Origin: Flavobacteriales bacterium
Lineage (GTDB): Bacteria; Bacteroidota; Bacteroidia; UBA10329
DNA: 64,000 nucleotides
Direction: 5' to 3'
Assembly: GCA_021741075.1 (NCBI GenBank)
Contig: JAIOYO010000001.1
Coordinates: forward strand, 1-64,000
The position numbers and the translations under genes were made by a program. Shown here piece by piece: positions 35,025 through 43,922 of this stretch. Numbering within the stretch: the first letter of the stretch is position 1; each line of letters starts with the position of its first letter. The notes under the pieces were generated by a model, which saw nothing but the letters and a program-made list of their open reading frames with translations, made no database searches and had not been told where the DNA came from.

Positions 35025-36455
35025 TTACGCGAGTTTAATCTTCTTATCGAGGTCGGTGATGTAGCCTCTGAATTGCTTATCTGTCTCAATTAGATTGTTC
35101 ACCGTTCGGTAGGCGTGAAGAACCGTTGCGTGATCTTTTCCACCGCACTGAGCTCCAATTGTGGCCAAGGATGCCTTGGTCATGTTCTTGGCATAGAACA
35201 TGGCAATTTGACGAGCTTGAACAACCTCACGTTTCCGTGTTTTTGATTTCATCAACTCAATTGGCATGTCGAAATAATCAGAAACAACTTTCTGAATGTA
35301 ATCGATGCTGATTTCGCGAGCTGTGTTCTTCACAAACTTGTCAATCATCTGCTTTGCAAGATCCAAGTTGATGGACTTCTTGTTCAGTGAAGCTTGAGCG
35401 AGAAGAGAAATCAGCGCGCCTTCCAGTTCGCGGATATTGCTTGTAATGCTATAGGCTAAATATTCCAAAACGTCTTCAGGAAGTTCAATTCCATCCTGGT
35501 AAACCTTCTTGCGAAGAATGGCGATACGTGTTTCCAATTCTGGTGCAGAAAGGTCGGCAGCCAATCCCCATTTGAAACGCGAAAGCAAACGTTGCTCCAT
35601 TCCTTGCATTTCAACCGGAGCCTTATCACTGGTTAAAACCAACTGCTTTCCGTTCTGGTGTAAGTGATTGAAAATGTGGAAGAAAACATCTTGTGTCTTG
35701 TCTTTTCCAGCCAAAAACTGCACATCATCCATAATCAGAACATCAATCATCTGATAGAAATGCACGAAATCGTTGTGGCTGTTGTTCTTAACCGCATCAA
35801 TAAACTGATGCGTGAACTTTTCTGAAGAAACATATAGAACAGTCTTGTTCGGATGCTTTTCCTTTATCTCAATACCTATGGCATGGGCCAAGTGTGTTTT
35901 ACCTAATCCAACGCCACCATATAGTAGCAGTGGGTTGAAAGCTGTTCCTCCCGGTTTGTTAGCCACGGCATAACCTGCAGAGCGCGCCAAGCGGTTGCAA
36001 TCGCCTTCAATAAAATTATCGAAGTTGTAGTTGGCATTCAGTTGAGATTCAACTTTTACCTTTTTCAATCCTGGAATAATGAACGGATTGCGAATTGCAT
36101 CCGAGCGCCCAAGATCCATTGGCATAGTAACTGGCTGATTCTTAGTTGTTGCAGAGTTTGTTGGGACGCGAACAGAGTAAGGTTTACTGTTGTTGTAAGC
36201 GTTCTCCATAATGATTTGGTACTCCAAACGACCTTCGGCTCCCAATTCCTTCTTTACCGTCTTCTTTAATAAAGAGATGTAGTGCTCCTCTAGCCATTCA
36301 TAAAAGAATTGGCTTGGAACTTGAATGGTCAAAACATTTTCATCCAATTTAACAGGAACTATGGGTTCAAACCATGTTCGGTAACTCTGATAAGGGACGT
36401 TATCACGTATCACATCCAAACAATTATCCCATACAACCTTACAGTCTTTCTTCAT
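35025..36455 (-). CDS. dnaA: Chromosomal replication initiator DnaA
   Basis: DnaA opens oriC and loads the helicase. This protein has 476 aa. Domain I is at the N-terminus (CKVVWDNCLDVIRDN), the AAA+ Walker A is YGGVGLGKTHLAHAIG, and Walker B is VLIMDDVQFLAGK. The C-terminal DNA-binding helix carries the DnaA signature CGGKDHATVLHAYRTV. Genes ptp and the methylase follow within 3 bp. The 143-bp upstream gap has no clear DnaA boxes, so oriC does not seem to lie there. Confidence 0.97.
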   Translation of the reverse strand: MKKDCKVVWDNCLDVIRDNVPYQSYRTWFEPIVPVKLDENVLTIQVPSQFFYEWLEEHYISLLKKTVKKELGAEGRLEYQIIMENAYNNSKPYSVRVPTNSATTKNQPVTMPMDLGRSDAIRNPFIIPGLKKVKVESQLNANYNFDNFIEGDCNRLARSAGYAVANKPGGTAFNPLLLYGGVGLGKTHLAHAIGIEIKEKHPNKTVLYVSSEKFTHQFIDAVKNNSHNDFVHFYQMIDVLIMDDVQFLAGKDKTQDVFFHIFNHLHQNGKQLVLTSDKAPVEMQGMEQRLLSRFKWGLAADLSAPELETRIAILRKKVYQDGIELPEDVLEYLAYSITSNIRELEGALISLLAQASLNKKSINLDLAKQMIDKFVKNTAREISIDYIQKVVSDYFDMPIELMKSKTRKREVVQARQIAMFYAKNMTKASLATIGAQCGGKDHATVLHAYRTVNNLIETDKQFRGYITDLDKKIKLA

Positions 36456-36598
36456 GCGCTTTAAGTCAACTATCTTAACGTTAGTGCTTTAGAAATTTCC
36501 CCTTCGAAAACGTACTGAAACTCGTGTTTCCGAATCCCTAAATGCGAAGCAAAAATTGAGAAAAGAAAGGTGAAAAAAAAATGAAATTGGTATTGACT

Positions 36599-37537
36599 TT
36601 ATGAAACTTTTGGTGCAATATACGCGCTACCAAAAAAGCCAGAAACCCTATCTAACTGTAAGTCAATCCTTCCGAGTTTAATCCCTGCCCAGCCAACCTG
36701 ACAAACCATCACTTGGTGTCCAATTTTATTTGTGAAAAATGTGGGTTGATCGAGGAAAGTATGGGTATGTCCGCCAAGTATAATATCAACATTTTGACTG
36801 TTTTCGGCTACGTGTTTATCGCAGATACGGTTGGAATCGAAATTATATTTCTCCAAATTATAGTCATACCCAAGATGAGAAAGACAAATTACTAGGTCGC
36901 AATTCTCTTCATTTTTCAGAAAGGAAGCTTGTTTGTTTGCTTCTGCTATAGGGTCGGTGTAGCGGATGTTTCCGTAGAGTTTTGGGTTGACAAGGCCTTC
37001 TAACTCAATTCCCAATCCGAAAACACCAATTCTCATTCCTCCTTTTTCAAAGATTTTGTTCTTTATAGTTGATTCGGAAAGTGGCGTATCATTCAGTTCG
37101 TAGTTCGAATTGATGAACGGAAATTTGGCATGCGGAAGTTGCTTTGTCAAACCTTCAATTCCGTTGTCGAAATCGTGGTTGCCATAGGTGGCGGCATCAT
37201 ACTCCATTTCGCTCATGAGTTTGAATTCGAGTTCGCCACCATAATAATTGAAGTAAGGCGTTCCTTGAAAAATATCGCCACTATCGAACAAAAGCACATT
37301 TTCTTGTTCGGCTCTAACTTGTCTCACCATTTCTGCTCTTCTAGCAAAACCTCCTAAACCAGGGTATTTACTATCAGTTATAGGAAATGGGTCAATACGA
37401 CTGTGAACATCATTTGTATGAAGAATGGTCAGTTTTATAACACCCAATTCATCCAATCGACATGAACTTAATCCGCCAATGGTGGCAAGCGAAACGCCAG
37501 CCAATGCAGATTGTCTTATAAAATTGCGTCTCTTCAT
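36599..37537 (-). CDS. 5'-nucleotidase catalytic half (metallophosphoesterase), Tat-type signal
   Basis: This 312-aa protein has only the metallophosphatase domain of UshA-type 5'-nucleotidases: LHTNDVHSRIDPF, LFDSGDIFQGTPY, YGNHDFDNG, CLSHLGYDYN and GGHTHTFL. Its N-terminus KRRNFIRQSALAG ... GGLSSC combines a twin-arginine pattern with a lipobox. The C-terminal substrate domain is absent and is instead encoded by the preceding gene (37537-38265), whose stop overlaps this ATG by one base (TAATG). The two products very likely act as one periplasmic or surface nucleotidase. Confidence 0.88.
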   Translation of the reverse strand: MKRRNFIRQSALAGVSLATIGGLSSCRLDELGVIKLTILHTNDVHSRIDPFPITDSKYPGLGGFARRAEMVRQVRAEQENVLLFDSGDIFQGTPYFNYYGGELEFKLMSEMEYDAATYGNHDFDNGIEGLTKQLPHAKFPFINSNYELNDTPLSESTIKNKIFEKGGMRIGVFGLGIELEGLVNPKLYGNIRYTDPIAEANKQASFLKNEENCDLVICLSHLGYDYNLEKYNFDSNRICDKHVAENSQNVDIILGGHTHTFLDQPTFFTNKIGHQVMVCQVGWAGIKLGRIDLQLDRVSGFFGSAYIAPKVS

Positions 37538-38265
37538 TAAAATTTGATTACAGCAATCCGGCCGTCTAAGTCTGAACTCAAGGTGTGTCCTGCCAAGCCT
37601 TTGATTCGGAAATCATCTAAAATGGCATCTCGAATCTTTATTCCAGTTCTGATTCGCTGAACAGGATTTTTAAAGAAATCCATTTTGTCTCCACCTTCAG
37701 CCAAGTAATCGCTGGTTACTACATATATAAGGTCATCCGTTTTAACAGTTTCCCCATCATCCAACGTTAGAATCGAATTCTTACCAGATTTATGAGAGAC
37801 ACTCATTCCCGAAACTGGCTGTCCACCAACTTCTTTCAGGTAACTCAGCATTTCTTTTACTTTTTCTGGAGAAAGTTTGACTACGTCCAGTTCATTTTCA
37901 AATGGCATGAGTTCAAACACTTTTCCAACAGTAATTGGTCCTGCAGGTAAATCAACTCGTAAACCTCCGATATTGATGAGACAAATTAGTGGACGAACGG
38001 AATCGGGCATTTCAAGTAACGCCCGCTCCAACAATAAATCAGCAATCAGGTTTCCTAATGTCGATTCGGGAATTCCCCGAGTTAACGAAATTTCGTTTTC
38101 AACTAAAACCGTATTCATACTCAGCTCCAAGCTATCGCGATAGGGTGCAATCATCGATTCAGAAAGCACATCATCCGAAATAGAATCGTTCATTTCAATG
38201 GCTTTGTATTCGGAAACCGAAACAGAACAGGCAGAAAGAAAAATCGCACACCACAACCAACGCAT
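37537..38265 (-). CDS. 5'-nucleotidase C-terminal domain as a separate lipoprotein
   Basis: This 242-aa protein has a short lipoprotein signal (MRWLWCAIFLSAC). The rest matches the 5_nucleotid_C fold: RGIPESTLGNLIADLLL, CLINIGGLRVDLPAGPITVG and VFELMPFENELDVVKLS. That domain normally binds the substrate at the C-terminus of a two-domain enzyme. Here it stands alone and is encoded before the catalytic half, with a one-base overlap that should keep the two in balance. Confidence 0.88.
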   Translation of the reverse strand: MRWLWCAIFLSACSVSVSEYKAIEMNDSISDDVLSESMIAPYRDSLELSMNTVLVENEISLTRGIPESTLGNLIADLLLERALLEMPDSVRPLICLINIGGLRVDLPAGPITVGKVFELMPFENELDVVKLSPEKVKEMLSYLKEVGGQPVSGMSVSHKSGKNSILTLDDGETVKTDDLIYVVTSDYLAEGGDKMDFFKNPVQRIRTGIKIRDAILDDFRIKGLAGHTLSSDLDGRIAVIKF

Positions 38266-38334
38266 GATGCAAGTTTACGCAACCTTAACGGATACGATGG
38301 CTTTGAAAAAACAATTAATGATACCTTAATCGCC

Positions 38335-38745
38335 ATGTTTGAACACAGTACTAAAATTAGAACTCGCTATTCGGAAGTAGATAGAATGGGTTATGTTTAT
38401 TACGGTAACTACGCTACTTATTTTGAGGTGGGAAGGGTAGAGGCCATGCGCGCTTTGGGTATTAGTTATGCAGAGTTGGAAGAGGCTGGAATTATGATGC
38501 CGGTGATTCGGTACGAGATAAATTATAAGCGACCGGCTTATTACGATGAAGAGTTGACCATTGTAACACGTGTAAAGAAAGTGCCGCTTTCGCGGATTTT
38601 GTTTGAATACGAAACGTGGAATACGAAAGGGGAGTTGCTGAATACAGCTTTGACCGAATTAGTTTTTGTAGATAATAAAACCATGAAGCCGCAGCCCGCC
38701 CCTGACATCATAGTTGATGCGGCTGAGAAGTATATAGTTGACTGA
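38335..38745 (+). CDS. Acyl-CoA thioesterase, YbgC/FadM type
   Basis: This 136-aa single hotdog-fold protein has the 4HBT active-site block RYSEVDRMGYVYYGNYATYFEVGR, with the catalytic Asp in EVDRMG. Length and motif fit the YbgC/FadM acyl-CoA thioesterase group. It lies alone and divergent from the nucleotidase genes. The substrate chain length cannot be told. Confidence 0.92.
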   Translation: MFEHSTKIRTRYSEVDRMGYVYYGNYATYFEVGRVEAMRALGISYAELEEAGIMMPVIRYEINYKRPAYYDEELTIVTRVKKVPLSRILFEYETWNTKGELLNTALTELVFVDNKTMKPQPAPDIIVDAAEKYIVD

Positions 38746-38800
38746 GTTAATACAGTTTAGAAGCAGATTCAGGCATCGGTAAAACTGTACTGGTTAGCAC

Positions 38801-39727
38801 TTAAAGCTTTTCCAGCAAAACTTTGTACAAGTCTGTCATGGCCTTGATGTCGTCCTTATGTACGATTTCGTTCGGTGAATGGACCTTATCTTCTGGTGCA
38901 CCTACAAAAACCCATTCCCACGGATAGGGAGAAGATTGTAGTTCTAATCCATCGCTTCCGCCAGCACCTTCCACTTCTAATTGAAATGGAATGTCGGTTT
39001 CTTTGGCAATACTGATAATTCGTTCTAAATAGGTTCTTCGTGGTAATCCTCGGTCTCGCATAGAAATGGCAACGCCTTTGCCGGATAGTACGCCTTCTGT
39101 AACCCAAGTAATGTCTGAAATGAGTGCTTGCCGTACGCCATATTTTTCTTGAATGTATTTGCCAAGAAACGAAACTGCCCCACCGCCATGTTCTTCTCGC
39201 GTACTGAAAACGATAATGCCTTCTTCCAGCGTTTCGGCCACTTTCAGCGCATTCCAAACACCAAGGCGATTGTCCATGTAGCAGCATTGTACATGGCTTT
39301 CAGTTTCACGGAAATCAGGTTTGAACGTAAGATTTGTTCCTCGCTCAATCTCTCGTTCAAATTTGTAACCGAAAGATTGATTCTTCTTATTCACTTTGAG
39401 TTTGCATTCAATCTCTCCTTGAGAGTCAGAACCAACAAGTTTGATTTTGTTCTCAATGACTGGGCCGCCAACTTTCACCAATTGATTGCCATATCGAACG
39501 GTAAACCCAATGCTATCGAGATGCGCAAAAATGGCCGTGCGTGGCTTCTTCCCAAAAACAAGAATGATATTCTCGTGAAATTCATCTCCGGAAATAACTT
39601 TCGGCTTGACTTTCCAATTCTTCTCTGTTTCGCCAATGTATTTAAGGACGAAATTGGTTAGAGCCAGTTCGTCACCGCTCACCGCTCGGAAGGCGCATAG
39701 TTCTTTCAGTAAATGCACGTTAATCAA
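38801..39727 (-). CDS. M42-family aminopeptidase-like protein
   Basis: This 308-aa protein has the M42/M20 co-catalytic metal ligands in order: FAHLDSIG (His), CYMDNRLG (bridging Asp), REEHGGGA (catalytic and metal Glu), ISDITWV (Asp) and KVHSPNE (His). M42 enzymes are cytosolic tetrahedral aminopeptidases. The start is TTG at 39727, or GTG three codons on; no ATG is available. The length is a little below the usual 350 aa. Confidence 0.82.
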   Translation of the reverse strand: MINVHLLKELCAFRAVSGDELALTNFVLKYIGETEKNWKVKPKVISGDEFHENIILVFGKKPRTAIFAHLDSIGFTVRYGNQLVKVGGPVIENKIKLVGSDSQGEIECKLKVNKKNQSFGYKFEREIERGTNLTFKPDFRETESHVQCCYMDNRLGVWNALKVAETLEEGIIVFSTREEHGGGAVSFLGKYIQEKYGVRQALISDITWVTEGVLSGKGVAISMRDRGLPRRTYLERIISIAKETDIPFQLEVEGAGGSDGLELQSSPYPWEWVFVGAPEDKVHSPNEIVHKDDIKAMTDLYKVLLEKL

Positions 39728-39836
39728 TTAAGAATTAGGAATGAAAAGTTAGGAATTAAATCCCAGAGTGAGACGTAAGCCTTTCGCGTAAAATCGCAAA
39801 TGAAAAATCGTCAATCGCAATTCGTAATTTTTTTAC
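39728..39836. other. AT-rich intergenic repeat region
   Basis: This 109-bp gap contains two near copies of TTAGGAATnAA spaced 14 bp apart and the motif AATTAAGAATTA (39726-39737). The reverse complement of that motif recurs at 48068-48079 before nqrC. Such AT-rich blocks are typical intergenic filler in this phylum. No RNA gene was seen. Confidence 0.5.
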
Positions 39837-40148
39837 CTAGTCCTCTACAGAAAAGACGAAAATGTCTTCATCTTCCTTTTTCATGAGGTATTTTTCTCGG
39901 GCAAACTTCTCGAGGAGTTCCTTGTCGTTTTGTAGAAGCTTTAGGTCTGCCGTACTTTCAGTAATCTCATTCAAGTAGTGATCTCTTTCTTCCTCCATCT
40001 CTGCCAATTTTAGTTGGTTCTTTATGGTAGAAATGAAGCTGTTCTCATCGAAAAATGTCATCCATACCAAGAATGCAAATAGCGTTATCACATATTTGTT
40101 CCGGATATAAGGATTTAGCTTCTTGGCTATTTTCTTGACCTTCTTCAC
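39837..40148 (-). CDS. Septum formation initiator, FtsB/DivIC-like
   Basis: This 103-aa protein has a cytoplasmic basic start (MKKVKKIAKKLNPYIRNK), one membrane segment (YVITLFAFLVWMTFF) and a periplasmic coiled coil (LAEMEEERDHYLNEIT) ending in the conserved EKFAREKYLMKKEDEDIFVF. It belongs to the divisome subcomplex with FtsL/FtsQ. The start codon is GTG. Confidence 0.9.
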   Translation of the reverse strand: MKKVKKIAKKLNPYIRNKYVITLFAFLVWMTFFDENSFISTIKNQLKLAEMEEERDHYLNEITESTADLKLLQNDKELLEKFAREKYLMKKEDEDIFVFSVED

Positions 40149-40223
40149 AACTGTAAAATTAAAGCCGTCTAGTGAGAATTGAAACTCGGCAGGGCGGCTT
40201 TTTAAACAATTGATTGTTCAGTC

Positions 40224-41855
40224 TCAGCTTTCAGCCAAAAACGGATAACGATAATCCGTTGGTGGAACAAAGTTCTCTTTGATCGTTCTTGGAGAAACCC
40301 AGCGAAGAAGATTGATCATTGAACCAGCTTTATCGTTCGTGCCTGAGCCTCTTGCCCCACCGAACGGTTGCTGTCCGACCACGGCACCAGTTGGTTTGTC
40401 GTTGATGTAGAAGTTGCCCGCACAGTTTTCCAGTTTCTTCATGGCACTTTCGATTACATAACGATTTTGACTGAAAAGTGCTCCCGTTAAAGCGTAAGGC
40501 GAGGTTTTATCCAAAATGTCAAGTGTCTCGTCCCAATTGTTCTCATTAAAAACATAGATGGTAACAACGGGGCCGAAAATCTCTTCGCACATCGTGGTGT
40601 ATTTTGGGTCGTTGGCAACGATAACCGTAGGTTCGATGAAATAGCCTTTCGATTTATCGTAGTTACCACCGGCAATAATCTCCTGACCATCTTTCTTTGC
40701 TTGATCAATGTAATTCGCAATCTTGTCAAACGCTTTCTCGTCAATGACAGCATTAATGAAGTTGGTAAAATCCTCTGCAACGCCCATTTTAAAGGTCTTG
40801 AGGTCTTCCACCACATATCCTTTCACTTCTTGCCAAAGATTACTTGGAATATAAATCCGCGAAGCCGCTGAACATTTTTGTCCTTGGAATTCAAATGCGC
40901 CTCTCACAATGGCTGTTGCCACCTGTTTTGGAAGCGATGATGGATGGGCAATGATGAAATCCTTTCCGCCTGTTTCGCCCACAATGCGCGGATAGCTTTT
41001 GTATCTGTGAATGTTCTCACCAATGGTTTTCCAAATTCCTTGGAACACGCCTGTAGAACCTGTGAAGTGAATCCCCGCAAAGTCAGGATGTTTGAAAATG
41101 ACATCACCAGCAACTGGTCCGCGAACGTAAACCAGATTGATGACGCCATCAGGCAATCCAGCTTCCTTGAATATCTGCATGATGATCTGCGCTGAGTAGA
41201 TCTGGGTGTCGGCAGGTTTCCATACAACCGTGTTTCCCATCAAAGCTGGTGCGCCAGGCAGGTTTCCGGCAATAGAGGTAAAGTTGAATGGCGTGAGTGC
41301 AAACACAAATCCTTCCAACGGTCGTTGTTCCACTCTGTTCCAAGTTGGAGCAGGCGAGTAAGGCGGCTGTTGCTTATAGATCTCTGACATGAACTCCACA
41401 TTGAAACGGAGGAAGTCTGCGTACTCGCAAACCGCATCAATTTCTGCCTGATAGATGTTCTTGCTTTGAGCAAGCATGGTGGCCGCATTCATTTTGGCGC
41501 GGTAAGGGCCAGCCAAGAGGTCGGCCGCTTTTAGGAAGATGGAAGCGCGGTGTTCCCAACTTAGGTTTGCCCATTTTGAACGGGCAGCCAATGCGGCATC
41601 AATCGCTTGTTGCACGTGCTCTTCCGTTCCACGACTGAAATAACCGAGTTTGTGCTTATGATCGTGCGGAGGGGCCATCCGAACCTTATCGTTTGTTCGG
41701 ACTTCCTTGCCTCCGATATACATAGGAGCATCTATTTCGATACCGCGCATTTCGGCAAGTGCCTTCTTTACCTCTGCCTTCTCTTTGCTTCCAGGAGCGT
41801 AATTGAGAACAGGTTCGTTGGTGGCTTTAGGTACGTTATAGAATGCGTTTGACAT
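40224..41855 (-). CDS. pruA: L-glutamate gamma-semialdehyde dehydrogenase (1-pyrroline-5-carboxylate dehydrogenase)
   Basis: This 543-aa enzyme oxidises glutamate semialdehyde to glutamate in proline catabolism. It has the stand-alone PruA length. The catalytic Cys lies in FEFQGQKCSAASRIYIP, the general-base Glu in IVGETGGKDFI, and NAD binding around HFTGSTGVFQGIW. No putA-type proline dehydrogenase gene is adjacent. Confidence 0.95.
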   Translation of the reverse strand: MSNAFYNVPKATNEPVLNYAPGSKEKAEVKKALAEMRGIEIDAPMYIGGKEVRTNDKVRMAPPHDHKHKLGYFSRGTEEHVQQAIDAALAARSKWANLSWEHRASIFLKAADLLAGPYRAKMNAATMLAQSKNIYQAEIDAVCEYADFLRFNVEFMSEIYKQQPPYSPAPTWNRVEQRPLEGFVFALTPFNFTSIAGNLPGAPALMGNTVVWKPADTQIYSAQIIMQIFKEAGLPDGVINLVYVRGPVAGDVIFKHPDFAGIHFTGSTGVFQGIWKTIGENIHRYKSYPRIVGETGGKDFIIAHPSSLPKQVATAIVRGAFEFQGQKCSAASRIYIPSNLWQEVKGYVVEDLKTFKMGVAEDFTNFINAVIDEKAFDKIANYIDQAKKDGQEIIAGGNYDKSKGYFIEPTVIVANDPKYTTMCEEIFGPVVTIYVFNENNWDETLDILDKTSPYALTGALFSQNRYVIESAMKKLENCAGNFYINDKPTGAVVGQQPFGGARGSGTNDKAGSMINLLRWVSPRTIKENFVPPTDYRYPFLAES

Positions 41856-41948
41856 GGTTCAAATAGTTTTCGATGAGCCGCGAAAATACGTAGTGACCAG
41901 AGAAAATAGGAAAATGAGAAACGATAATACTTTCGAGGAACTGTCGGA

Positions 41949-43458
41949 TTAGTTAATAACCAGTCTTAAACTCTCGAGGGTATCTTTGGTACGAAGCCTT
42001 ATTAAATAAACTCCACTATCTAGCTTCGGAATAGTAAACTTGATTGGTCCCCTTGGATTAATGTTCAATTGTTGACGTAAAATCTGTCGTCCAACATTAT
42101 CGCATAAGAATAGTTCCCTTATGTCTTCAGCTCCGGTTAAGGTAATTTCTGTTCCCGATTCTACTGGATTCGGAAACATTAGCACGCGTTCTTTATTTCG
42201 AATTTCTGGTATTCCAACCGTTACGTCATTGCTTAACATTGCAAATGTAAGCTGACCGTAATAGTGCGAATTGATACTAAGTACGATTTTATTTTCGTAA
42301 AACTCCATGCCTGAAAGTCTATACGTTGGATACACCGTATCATATGGACGGGACAAGGGAAATACCATTATCACCGAATCCAGAATCCAAATTTCCACTA
42401 GAGTTCAAACGAACAAACAAGTGCCCATTCACCAATTGAATCCCAGAAGAATTGAATCTCAGTCGATCTCCGCCTAAGACAATTTTTGAGTCACCTTGAA
42501 CCAGTAATTCGGACAATACAATATGTTCCAATTCTACAAGGGGGGATATCTTTTGAAATCCGCCAAATCCAAAGCTTAGGTCTAAAGCTCCGTTGTCGTC
42601 AAATTTCATGACATATCCACAGGTGTCGGTGTTTCCAAGAACTATGGAAGTGCCATCGCCTCTACAAACTATTTTAACAGGAATCAAGCCTTCAACATAT
42701 TCATCAAGTGATTGGACACCCTGATTCGCGTATGATTGGTCTACATCTCCATTCGAATTCAAACGTGTGATGAAACCTGATTTCACACCATTATCTATCG
42801 TGTATCCACACGTCAGTAAATAGCCTTGAGGATGAAAGGATACACTTTCAAAGTAAATAGAATCGTGCGAGAATGGTTGTGTAAAGCCTGCCTGACCAAA
42901 CGCATAAAAGACGGAAAGGTCATCGTTGAGCCCTCTTATACCACCTTTTTCTGGATTAAAGAGTCTGCCTTCGTCTCGCACTTTTGGCCCATCCGAACCA
43001 GAAGTGGCTATATCTTCGGTGTGGGCGGTTTGCCCCGAGGAGTTGATGCTAATCAAACTAGGACTTGTACTTAGGGAACCCCTACCAGTATTTATGAAAG
43101 TCTTATTGTTCGAACCAGATGTTACGTGGAGACCTGGTCCGAATATGAATTGCCCAATGAACGGGTAGCTGTACTGCCAATGGTCGATTATAGATAAATC
43201 GAAAACGGAGTCAGATTGATTATATTCTAATCTTCCCCAAACAGCGAAGTCTCGATGGTGATCGGCTATCCATCCAACAAAAGTGATTCGTCCATCCGTA
43301 TCTATGGTCATGTCCCTTACATGACCATAATCAAAATTATTTGGCATGAACTGTAGGACACCTCCATCCCAATAGGTGCTGTCAAGAGTTCCTACCTGAC
43401 CGGATATTTTCGCGGTTGAGGAAATGCAAATAATAAGTACCAACCTTAGAATTCGCAT
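41949..43458 (-). pseudogene. Secreted delta-60-repeat-like T9SS protein, frameshifted
   Basis: Two frames together make one protein. The first (43458 to 42340) has a signal peptide and repeated blocks such as GALDLSFGFGGFQKI and GNLDSGFGDNGISLV, like delta-60 repeats (NxDxSFGxxG). It stops early. The second (from about 42365 to 41949) goes on with SRPYDTVYPTYRLSGMEFYENK and ends in a T9SS type A sorting domain (MFPNPVESGTEITLTG ... GVYLIRLRT). The switch lies at about 42343-42365, next to a C-rich stretch, and fits one extra base. It could be a real null mutation, phase variation or an assembly error. Confidence 0.75.
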
Positions 43459-43482
43459 AGTTGTGGATGGTCAGGGATTGGT

Positions 43483-43866
43483 TCAATTAAGCATATAAGG
43501 CACTTCCATCACAAACTCCGGAATTTCGGCTTGGAATAGTTCGCCTCTTTCGGTGCGCATGAGTTCGTAGAAACCGCCCATACGCCCCATGCCTGATTCG
43601 AGGTTGCAGGCGCTTTCGTAGGAGTAGAGCTCGCCAGGAGAAAGGACGGGTTTTTCGCCTACTACACCTTCACCATCAACCACGGTCTTGATGCCGTTGC
43701 TATCGAAAATGTCCCAATGTCTGCGAAGGAGTTGCACATCAAAGTCATTGAGATTCTCGATCGTGATGCGATAAAAGAAGACAAAGTAGTTGTTCTCAGG
43801 TTCAGAGTATTCTTGTTTGAACTTGACTTTTGCAGTAACTCGTATGCCTTTGGTAATCTTTGTCAT
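43483..43866 (-). CDS. apaG: ApaG-family protein
   Basis: This 127-aa protein is almost entirely the ApaG beta-sandwich: ENNYFVFFYRITIENLNDF, LLRRHWDIFDSNG, VDGEGVVGEKPVLSPGE and GRMGGFYELMRTERGE. ApaG is linked to Co2+/Mg2+ tolerance in enterobacteria; its molecular role is unclear. The gene stands between a damaged secreted-protein gene and the T9SS plug gene. Confidence 0.94.
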   Translation of the reverse strand: MTKITKGIRVTAKVKFKQEYSEPENNYFVFFYRITIENLNDFDVQLLRRHWDIFDSNGIKTVVDGEGVVGEKPVLSPGELYSYESACNLESGMGRMGGFYELMRTERGELFQAEIPEFVMEVPYMLN

Positions 43867-43922
43867 GATGCCTATGCAATGACAAATAAACGATCATTTT
43901 CTAAACCCGTTGCCCAAATGAA

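Noticed and set aside
36456..36598. Possible oriC upstream of dnaA
   Set aside because: I looked for DnaA boxes of the TTATnCACA type on both strands and saw none, and the gap is only 143 bp.
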